Shown here piece after piece: positions 57,989-62,476 of a DNA stretch of 62,476 bases. The notes under the pieces are model-generated. The model did no database searches, was not told where the DNA came from, and saw only the letters and a list, made by a program, of their open reading frames with translations. The stretch is taken from positions 1 through 62,476 of the IMG/VR virus record IMGVR_UViG_3300017788_000023, one strand, 5' to 3'. The position numbers and the translations under genes were made by a program. The DNA is from a virus. Positions within the stretch are counted from its first letter, which is position 1. Each line of letters begins with the position of its first letter.

Positions 57989-58384
57989 TTACGATCCCGC
58001 CCTGTCTAAGAAAAATTCTAAATTCTGTATACTTTCTGGTTGTCCAATAATAGTATATTCAATAAAGACTTCAAAACCATTATTGTCGAATTCAACCTCA
58101 ACATTAACATTTTTTAAAATTACTCTTGGTTCGAAGGCGCCAATCGTATATCTAATTTCATCTTGAATAAGTCCAGCTGTAATAAAATCTAGTGGTTCAA
58201 AAAGAAGATTACTGACGTTACAACCGATATTTGGGTTGAATAGGCGTTCACCACGCTTCGTTAGAATCAAATTTGTTACCGACCTTTTGATCGCAGCATC
58301 ATTTTTAGTTACCAGTAAATCACTAGTAACTGGATTTTTATCAAAAGTTATGCTGAGATCCTTAAAGGACTTGCTGGAGGGCAT
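57989..58384 (-). CDS. gp25: Baseplate wedge protein gp25
   Basis: This is the small conserved wedge protein that anchors the sheath to the baseplate, homologous to TssE of type VI secretion. Its 131 residues match T4 gp25 (132). Key segments are FKDLSITFDKNPVTSDLLV, AIKRSVTNLILTKRGERLFN with the family's conserved GE-R(L/P)F motif, and IGCNVSNLLFEPLD. Two late promoters lie just upstream (58395-58414). No clear Shine-Dalgarno is seen before the ATG. Confidence 0.96.
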   Translation of the reverse strand: MPSSKSFKDLSITFDKNPVTSDLLVTKNDAAIKRSVTNLILTKRGERLFNPNIGCNVSNLLFEPLDFITAGLIQDEIRYTIGAFEPRVILKNVNVEVEFDNNGFEVFIEYTIIGQPESIQNLEFFLDRAGS

Positions 58385-58394
58385 AAATTTAGTC

Positions 58395-58414
58395 TATTTA
58401 TAAACTTATTTATG
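58395..58414 (-). promoter_or_regulatory. Tandem late promoters for the gp25-gp6-gp7-position unit
   Basis: The minus strand reads CATAAATA (58407-58414) and then TATAAATA (58395-58402). The second copy is only 11 nt before the gp25 ATG, which leaves almost no leader, so the upstream copy, 23 nt away, is more likely to be the working one. Confidence 0.6.
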
Positions 58415-58431
58415 CTTTATCTGTCGGAGAT

Positions 58432-58632
58432 TTACACTAACCATTCGACATAATCATCAAAACCATCCTTACCACCACAGAATTTTTCTAATCTATTTTC
58501 GGGCGGGTCATTTCTTTTCTTTATTGTCGGAGTCACTGCTTTTTCTGCTACATAATCGGTAATTAACCGAGTTGTACCCCAATTTTCTTTCATATATTCG
58601 ACATTTCTGTCTGGATTTTGATTTTTTGCCAT
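58432..58632 (-). CDS. Conserved small protein, function unknown
   Basis: The 66-residue protein starts MAKNQNPDRNVEYMKENWGT and ends ENRLEKFCGGKDGFDDYVEWLV, with an acidic, aromatic C-terminus. It is charged and without membrane segments. I chose this frame over the longer overlapping one (58508-58711), because that one is Lys/Ser-rich without structure. It lies between the gp25 promoter and a hypothetical gene. No function can be assigned. Confidence 0.65.
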   Translation of the reverse strand: MAKNQNPDRNVEYMKENWGTTRLITDYVAEKAVTPTIKKRNDPPENRLEKFCGGKDGFDDYVEWLV

Positions 58633-58676
58633 CTGTTTTGTCCAAAAGGGTTAAAACAGAACTTTTTACGGGGTTG

Positions 58677-59132
58677 CTATCCCGAGTTTTTGACAATTTC
58701 ATAATCATCACCTAGAATTTCACGCATATAGTCATCATTCCAGTAGTCATAATACTTGGTATTACCCAAAGCTTTTCGAAATTCTCTCAATTTTTCCGTA
58801 GGTTGTGCTAAAATAAGGTTAAAAAGTCCATTGTTACTCTGAATTTTTCCAACGAAATCAGCTTTTTCCGCACAATCGGCATAAAAGTCCCATCCTTCCC
58901 ATATTTTGTTGTAAGACTCGACCCATTCTAGCACATCTTCGACAGCAAGGTAGTCTTCGACAATAAAAATGACGACATCGTAACCGTCAATAGGCTCGAT
59001 ATCGTCAACGGGACACTCTACTATCTTGTAATTTGCTTTCGAGGCATAGGGGCAGATCGCAAAACCACCCAATTCTGGGCGTAGTATCGATACTTTGCGA
59101 ATCCATTCCCTAATATGTGCCTCTTTGTCCAT
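58677..59132 (-). CDS. Conserved protein of unknown function, 151 residues
   Basis: The protein contains ILRPELGGFAICPYASKANY (about residues 16-35), GYDVVIFIVEDYLAVEDVLE and DFYADCAEKADFVGKIQSNN, followed by GLFNLILAQPTEKLREFRKAL. It ends with a Tyr/Asp-rich tail (KYYDYWNDDYMREILGDDY). The pattern looks like a small alpha/beta enzyme or ferredoxin-like fold; the ICPY motif recalls DUF1415-type proteins, but the match is weak. Its ATG overlaps the stop of the 48-residue gene by 1 nt (TAATG). I have seen it as a conserved cyanomyovirus gene without a known role. Confidence 0.75.
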   Translation of the reverse strand: MDKEAHIREWIRKVSILRPELGGFAICPYASKANYKIVECPVDDIEPIDGYDVVIFIVEDYLAVEDVLEWVESYNKIWEGWDFYADCAEKADFVGKIQSNNGLFNLILAQPTEKLREFRKALGNTKYYDYWNDDYMREILGDDYEIVKNSG

Positions 59133-59278
59133 TAACTCCCCTGACCGCGATAGCGTTTTTTCTGTCCATTTCGACTAGTAGCAGAAAGATTTGTATTTTT
59201 GCTTCTTCCTTGACTAGTCATTTTAGGTTTACCAGGAACATAATTAGTTTTTGTGTAGGAACCTTTGAGTTTTGCCAT
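59132..59278 (-). CDS. Small very basic protein, 48 residues
   Basis: Translation from the ATG at 59278 gives MAKLKGSYTKTNYVPGKPKM, then TSQGRSKNTNLSATSRNGQK, then KRYRGQGS and a TAA. It is Lys/Arg/Gly-rich, probably unstructured, and nucleic-acid-binding by composition. I recognise near-identical small proteins next to PAAR genes in cyanomyoviruses. The stop overlaps the ATG of the next gene (TAATG), and it follows the PAAR gene by 9 nt. AGAGAAAA precedes the ATG. Confidence 0.8.
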   Translation of the reverse strand: MAKLKGSYTKTNYVPGKPKMTSQGRSKNTNLSATSRNGQKKRYRGQGS

Positions 59279-59287
59279 AATTTTCTC

Positions 59288-59860
59288 TTACAATAATCCT
59301 TTATTAGGTATATAGACATTATAACATGATTTTGATAATCTGCCAAATACTGCTCCTCTTCCTTTCATTTTATCGCCAGGTCGTGCCATTGCCCCACCGT
59401 TACAAAAAACATTCGAACATCCAGTAGCAATTTCATCGGCGTGGGGTGGATCTTTTGGATTTGGTGGAATATCATGTAGTTCAAACTTATTACCAACTCG
59501 TAATGCTGCCGCACCATTACAAAATACATCTTTTGAAAATCCCACACCCGCAGTTTTATTTAATCCAACGGGCTGATACCCAGGATGCCCAGAAAGTAAC
59601 GCAGCATCAAATATAGCAGGGTTGGTGTAGTTACCATCTGAGCGATTTCCCTGTGCCGCTGTATTGCCTTGCTCTTTTGTTGCGCCTTGCTCTGCGTCTT
59701 GAACTGAACTACCATCTGATGGAACTTGTTTACCTGCGTCATCACCATAACTTCCAGGTAATGCGCCAGTTTCACCAATACTCTTTTCATCAGCAATAAA
59801 CTGGTTTACTTCTGCTGCTGAAGCAATTTCTACATTATTTTTGTTAAATACAGCGGCCAT
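59288..59860 (-). CDS. PAAR-motif spike-tip protein (gp5.4-like)
   Basis: PAAR proteins form the sharpened metal-binding cone on the central tail spike (T4 gp5.4). The 190-residue protein has a low-complexity N-terminal half rich in Gln, Gly and Asp, then two PAAR-type repeats: VFCNGAAALRVGNKFELHDI (about residues 112-131) and GCSNVFCNGGAMARPGDKMK (about 147-166). HDIPPNPKDPPHAD lies between them, with candidate metal-binding His and Cys. The conserved VFCNG-(G/A)-A-(M/L)-R pattern is the main evidence. It is translated with the structural gene upstream (1-nt gap). Confidence 0.88.
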   Translation of the reverse strand: MAAVFNKNNVEIASAAEVNQFIADEKSIGETGALPGSYGDDAGKQVPSDGSSVQDAEQGATKEQGNTAAQGNRSDGNYTNPAIFDAALLSGHPGYQPVGLNKTAGVGFSKDVFCNGAAALRVGNKFELHDIPPNPKDPPHADEIATGCSNVFCNGGAMARPGDKMKGRGAVFGRLSKSCYNVYIPNKGLL

Positions 59861-59861
59861 A

Positions 59862-60998
59862 TTAGTACAGAGTTAAACTTTTTTTAATTTCTTCTCTTTC
59901 AGCAGGAGTAAGTTCTTTTGGTCCAAAGAAATCATCGTCTCCCTTTTGTGCTGATGCTGTCTGTTGTGCTTGTTCTGGAGTCTCGGCACCTTTTTCTCCT
60001 TCTCCACCCGCTCCTTCTTTTGCGGCATCACTTTGTTTCTTTTGAGCTCTTTTTAATCGTTCAGCACCAAACTCTGTATTGTATTTAACGGACATCGTTG
60101 CCGTAAATATTTCTTTAGGAATTCCAGGAAAATCTGTAAATACTTCAAAAGTAAAATAAAATCTTAATGAACCAATTTCAGAAGGTTTATACTGAATAAT
60201 CTTTGTCGCTCCTTGTACATATTTTGTAACTCCTGAACTATCATATTTTTTTGCTAATTCTTTCGTTGGTTGAAAAAATTGATCTGGAGTCCATGCTTGT
60301 GAATAAAACCATTTTGCTTTGTTAATACCAATCATCGAACCAATGAGTTGATCTATTAATGGGCAGTTCCAATAAACACCATTACTGTTAATTTTATATA
60401 ATAAAAATCCTCGTTGAACTATCCATTCACGGTCATAAAAATTTCTTTCGGTAAAATATCCCTTTATTGTAAAATTCTGAACTTCTCCTGGTAATGGCTT
60501 CTTGAATGTTGTTATTGCTTCTACTTCTGATATTGATACAAATCCCGCAGTTGTTTGTCCTAAAACTTTTGGTTCAAAAAATAATTTACCTTTGTAATAT
60601 AAAAGTCTATCAGGTTGAAATTTTGGTAATTTTAAAATTGCTTTTATTGGATTAACTGAATCTGGTTGGGTAATCGATGGATTGTCAAAAGGTTGAGGAG
60701 ATTCTACTTTACACTCCGTCATCTTACACGTAATACTTGAAATCGTTTCTAATCGTGGTGGACTAGACCCAGGTATAATCCTTGTCGGTTGAAAAGATAT
60801 TGGTAAATTAAAATCTTCATATATGCTAATGTATGGCACATTATTATCGGCATATTTTCTTGATTTAAATAAATCAGCTGGATTTGTTTGTGTTGGTCGC
60901 AATTGATACGTATTAATGGTAGGAGGAACTCTGCCAGCTAAACTAGGGTCAGCTCCTCCTGCCATTACAGTCGTACCGTTGATTACTATTTGACTCAC
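59862..60998 (-). CDS. Unassigned virion-type protein near the PAAR gene, 378 residues
   Basis: The start codon is GTG at 60998, overlapping the upstream stop as GTGA. The protein begins MSQIVINGTTVMAGGADPSL and continues as a beta-rich domain with SIYEDFNLPISFQPTRIIPG, ILKLPKFQPDRLLYYKGKLF and RNFYDREWIVQRGFLLYKIN. Residues about 310-378 are Ala/Gln/Glu-rich and disordered (GAGGEGEKGAETPEQAQQTA). Position next to the spike tip and baseplate genes suggests a hub, tail-tube-cap or spike component (gp48/gp54/gp5-like by length), but I cannot align it to one of these. A late promoter at 61021-61028 precedes it. Confidence 0.7.
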   Translation of the reverse strand: MSQIVINGTTVMAGGADPSLAGRVPPTINTYQLRPTQTNPADLFKSRKYADNNVPYISIYEDFNLPISFQPTRIIPGSSPPRLETISSITCKMTECKVESPQPFDNPSITQPDSVNPIKAILKLPKFQPDRLLYYKGKLFFEPKVLGQTTAGFVSISEVEAITTFKKPLPGEVQNFTIKGYFTERNFYDREWIVQRGFLLYKINSNGVYWNCPLIDQLIGSMIGINKAKWFYSQAWTPDQFFQPTKELAKKYDSSGVTKYVQGATKIIQYKPSEIGSLRFYFTFEVFTDFPGIPKEIFTATMSVKYNTEFGAERLKRAQKKQSDAAKEGAGGEGEKGAETPEQAQQTASAQKGDDDFFGPKELTPAEREEIKKSLTLY

Positions 60999-61168
60999 AT
61001 ATCTGCTAGTAGTTCTAACATATTTATTCTGTTATGTACATCATCTAATATTTCATTAATTTTTTTATAGTCTCCACTCGGAGGTCTATAATATAATACA
61101 AACGGGTCAGGAATCTTTCCGACTCGTGCTTCTAAATTTTGTAATCTTCTATCGATATCACTGATCAC
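60995..61168 (-). CDS. Small coiled-coil protein
   Basis: This is a 57-residue protein if started at the GTG at 61168, which lies in the overlap with the previous gene's stop (GTGATCAGTGA). It reads ISDIDRRLQNLEARVGKIPD, then PFVLYYRPPSGDYKK, then a second helix INEILDDVHNRINMLELLAD. The frame is open up to a GTG at 61285, but that start would overlap the previous gene by 128 nt, so I prefer the short form. It probably forms a coiled coil and assembles with its neighbours. Start choice is uncertain. Confidence 0.6.
   Translation of the reverse strand: MISDIDRRLQNLEARVGKIPDPFVLYYRPPSGDYKKINEILDDVHNRINMLELLADM
61021..61028 (-). promoter_or_regulatory. Late promoter for the 378-residue gene and PAAR gene
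   Basis: The minus strand reads AATAAATA 23 nt before the GTG at 60998, within the 3' end of the small coiled-coil gene. The spacing is like that at gp25 and the core protein gene. Confidence 0.55.
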
Positions 61169-61478
61169 CTGGATTAAGCGATTCTCCAAATCCTCTTGCT
61201 TTTGTGATTTCTGTATCAACAAGGCTAAAGGACTCTGGTATTTGTTTTGCTGATTCACGAGTTTCTCCAAATGTAGCAGTATCACGGTAAATTAAATTTC
61301 CAATCTCATCAAATGATGAAATCTGTAGTTGGTCACCTTCATCATATTCCCCAGCATACCATCTGTCGGCTATCTCTAGCATATGGTCTGCTAACTTATC
61401 ATAATCTTCAAAACTTTCATTCTGTATTACATTACCATTTTTGTCAATAATGGTGTAATTCGTATTAGTCTTCGTCAT
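61158..61478 (-). CDS. Hypothetical acidic protein, 106 residues
   Basis: The protein starts MTKTNTNYTIIDKNGNVIQN, with FEDYDKLADHMLEIADRWYA and GEYDEGDQLQISSFDEIGNL in the middle, and is strongly acidic. It has no recognised motif. It overlaps the AbrB-like gene by 14 nt and the downstream coiled-coil gene by 11 nt, which shows compact packing in one unit. No function is known to me. Confidence 0.7.
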   Translation of the reverse strand: MTKTNTNYTIIDKNGNVIQNESFEDYDKLADHMLEIADRWYAGEYDEGDQLQISSFDEIGNLIYRDTATFGETRESAKQIPESFSLVDTEITKARGFGESLNPGDQ

Positions 61479-61671
61479 TCTCAGTTCCTCCGTAATATTC
61501 TTTGTCTATGCGTTCTAATACTACTGTACCGTCTTTATTTACACACCACTCTAATACATCACCTTCTTCCCAACCAACTGATTCAATTAGTTCGTCTGGT
61601 AATGTTACAAAGTATTCGTCGAAGTCTTGATTATACTCAACAGTTGATTCGTATATTTTGCCCATTGTCAT
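61465..61671 (-). CDS. AbrB/SpoVT-like small DNA-binding domain protein
   Basis: The 68-residue protein contains DEYFVTLPDELIESVGWEEG followed by DVLEWCVNKDGTVVLERID. This is the swapped-hairpin AbrB/MazE pattern (LPxELIxxxGWxxGDxLxWxxxxxGxVxLxxI) that binds DNA as a dimer in transition-state regulators and antitoxins. The C-terminus is acidic (GGTENDED). Two in-frame ATGs (61671, 61665) are near each other. In a phage it could regulate transcription; no toxin partner is visible next to it. Confidence 0.75.
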   Translation of the reverse strand: MTMGKIYESTVEYNQDFDEYFVTLPDELIESVGWEEGDVLEWCVNKDGTVVLERIDKEYYGGTENDED

Positions 61672-61691
61672 TTAATCATCTCACTTATATA

Positions 61692-61823
61692 TTACGTTTT
61701 TGAAAAAATTCTTTCGGTTGGTAACCATACTGTGCATTTTCTGATTCCTATTAAAAATTCTACTTGTGTAGTATATGATATATTTACCTGTCTACCTAAT
61801 GTGCTGAAAGCAGAAATCTTCAT
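61692..61823 (-). CDS. Possible small ORF, function unknown
   Basis: From the ATG at 61823 this gives a 43-residue protein (MKISAFSTLGRQVNISYTTQ, then VEFLIGIRKCTVWLPTERIF). The frame is open further up, with a GTG at 61844 and a TTG at 61874, but the TTG lies inside the upstream small ORF. None of these starts has a good ribosome-binding site. The amino-acid pattern is consistent with a short beta-barrel, but it could be non-coding. Confidence 0.4.
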   Translation of the reverse strand: MKISAFSTLGRQVNISYTTQVEFLIGIRKCTVWLPTERIFSKT

Positions 61824-61849
61824 GGAGCTTTGGTCTATTATCACGTAAC

Positions 61850-61951
61850 TTATTTGTTCCACATCATACGCCAAATCTCTCGTAATACTATGTAGATATA
61901 CTCAAACTCTTCTCTTATGGTGGTTCGAGTTGGTAAAGGTTTTTGAGTCAT
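61850..61951 (-). CDS. Possible 33-residue small protein
   Basis: The ATG at 61951 opens MTQKPLPTRTTIREEFEYIY, then IVLREIWRMMWNK and TAA. It is amphipathic and helical in the second half, with normal phage-like composition. No strong ribosome-binding site is seen (CCCCAATAAAAATG). It is the last plausible phage-like gene before the GC-rich end. Confidence 0.45.
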   Translation of the reverse strand: MTQKPLPTRTTIREEFEYIYIVLREIWRMMWNK

Positions 61952-62035
61952 TTTTATTGGGGAAAAATTTTTTTTATAAACGTGTAAATGATCGAGTGTT
62001 TTCAAAGTTTTGTAGGTTAATAGTATCTATCAATT
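61952..62035. other. AT-rich intergenic stretch
   Basis: Between the 33-residue ORF and the GC-rich end the sequence is AT-rich, without a gene or a late-promoter match that I can support. The 521 bases from 61956 to the end of the window hold no gene that I would call with confidence. Confidence 0.6.
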
Positions 62036-62125
62036 TTCGTTTCGCTCGGCTCCGCCCGTCGCACGGCGGGCGCATCGTTGGACTGTCCCCCGAGGGCTAC
62101 TGCCCCCGAGGGTGTGCTAGGATGG

Positions 62126-62314
62126 TCAGTCCTCCCACTGAGGCAGGCGAGCGATTGCTTCATCATGCCAACGTGATGCATGGGCACCTGCTAGCCACGA
62201 TGCCTCCACAGTGATGGGCACCTGCAGTCCCATGGTCTGCTGTGCGCTCTCAGTGGGGCGACCTGCCCACACGATCTGACGAGTGGTGAGGTCTGATGCC
62301 ATGGACATGATCAT
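62126..62314 (-). CDS. Possible small protein in the GC-rich end
   Basis: From the ATG at 62314 the frame gives MIMSMASDLTTRQIVWAGRP, then TESAQQTMGLQVPITVEASW, then LAGAHASRWHDEAIARLPQW and a TGA. The part from SMASDL on has a normal protein-like composition, unlike the low-complexity frame above it. Other starts are at 62308 and 62302. Codon use is GC-rich, unlike every other gene in the window. No ribosome-binding site is evident and the family is unknown to me. Confidence 0.35.
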   Translation of the reverse strand: MIMSMASDLTTRQIVWAGRPTESAQQTMGLQVPITVEASWLAGAHASRWHDEAIARLPQWED

Positions 62315-62365
62315 GGGAGGGGATGCGATGGGATGGGGTGAGATGGAGAGGGGGGGTGCCCCCCA

Positions 62366-62381
62366 GGGGGGGGGGGGGGGG
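62366..62381. repeat. Run of 16 G
   Basis: A homopolymer of 16 consecutive G follows CCCCCCA, so it can pair with the C run beside it. Such runs are often sequencing or assembly artefacts near contig ends. Confidence 0.9.
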
Positions 62382-62476
62382 CACAAACGCTGGGGGGCGT
62401 AGGGGGCGGTGGCCCAACCGTCACCCCCCCAGCGGCGGGCGGGGAAGTCCCCGGGGTCCCTCAGGGCGTGGGGCCC

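Larger units (their letters stand above)
62036..62476. other. Abruptly GC-rich terminal segment, possible assembly join
   Basis: From about 62036 the base composition flips from AT-rich to strongly GC-rich within about 20 bases. The segment holds a GC hairpin (CGCCCG 62053-62058 / CGGGCG 62067-62072), a direct repeat CCCCCGAGGG (62087-62096 and 62103-62112), long G and C runs and a 16-G homopolymer. No phage structural motif is seen. It may be a chimeric join, a different replicon, or a true transition to an unlike region. Confidence 0.6.

Noticed and set aside
58508-58711. Alternative minus-strand frame of 67 residues
   Set aside because: It overlaps the 66-residue gene at 58432-58632 and the end of the 151-residue gene. 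Its Lys/Ser-rich sequence shows no fold or family pattern.
60995-61285. GTG start at 61285 for the small coiled-coil gene
   Set aside because: It would overlap the 106-residue gene by 128 nt. The GTG at 61168 gives a compact overlap that fits the rest of the operon.
61930-62214. 94-residue plus-strand frame crossing into the GC-rich end
   Set aside because: It spans the composition break, changes amino-acid character midway and has no homology that I recognise. It is probably chance.
1-62476. tRNA genes, integrase, insertion sequences or photosynthesis-type metabolic genes
   Set aside because: I found no cloverleaf-like sequence, transposase or integrase motifs, and no psbA/psbD/hli-type protein in any frame.

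Overview
The window is one block of late genes from a marine T4-like myovirus. The closest match is the cyanophage group: compact, AT-rich, all genes read on the minus strand, T4 gene order, and many small proteins that I recognise from cyanomyoviruses. No host-derived metabolic gene lies in the window, so a cyanobacterial host is inferred from protein resemblance and is not proven.

Layout from low to high coordinates, i.e. from the 3' to the 5' end of the transcribed strand. 1-6.9 kb: capsid and tail-tube genes, with the N-terminus of gp23 (major capsid), gp22 (scaffold), gp21 (protease), a small core protein, gp20 (portal), gp19 (tube) and gp18 (sheath). 6.9-13.4 kb: packaging and neck, with gp17 (large terminase), four small or accessory genes (zinc-ribbon proteins, a Rossmann methyltransferase-like protein, a DUF6321-like protein), gp16, gp15, gp14 and gp13. 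13.5-16.2 kb: a small coiled-coil protein and four consecutive 2-oxoglutarate/Fe(II) oxygenase-like genes. 16.2-43.4 kb: adhesion and fibre proteins, with a 534-residue Gly-Asn-Pro triplet protein, a 4092-residue modular fibre ending in an S74 chaperone, a 171-residue protein, a 1375-residue beta-repeat protein, a coiled-coil mini-protein and a 2789-residue DUF4815-like protein. 43.4-58.4 kb: baseplate wedge, with gp8, a 3631-residue protein in the gp7 position, gp6 and gp25. 58.4-62 kb: small genes including a PAAR spike-tip protein, an unassigned 378-residue virion-type protein and an AbrB-like protein. From about 62.04 kb the sequence turns abruptly GC-rich and ends with a run of 16 G.

The genes work together to build the virion: procapsid assembly and maturation (gp20-gp23), DNA packaging (gp16/gp17), neck (gp13-gp15), contractile tail (gp18/gp19) and baseplate plus host-recognition fibres. 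T4-type late promoters (NATAAATA, seen on the plus strand as TATTTATN) sit before most transcription blocks. They include two overlapping copies before gp8 and one in the loop of a terminator-like hairpin before gp13.

The most unusual content is the size and repeat architecture of the fibre and baseplate proteins. Four proteins exceed 1300 residues and are built from shared beta-repeats, cysteine-containing RDIG modules, 43-residue FYPGD repeats and a module found in both the sheath and the gp7-position protein. The run of four different 2OG-Fe(II) oxygenase-like genes beside the fibres also stands out.
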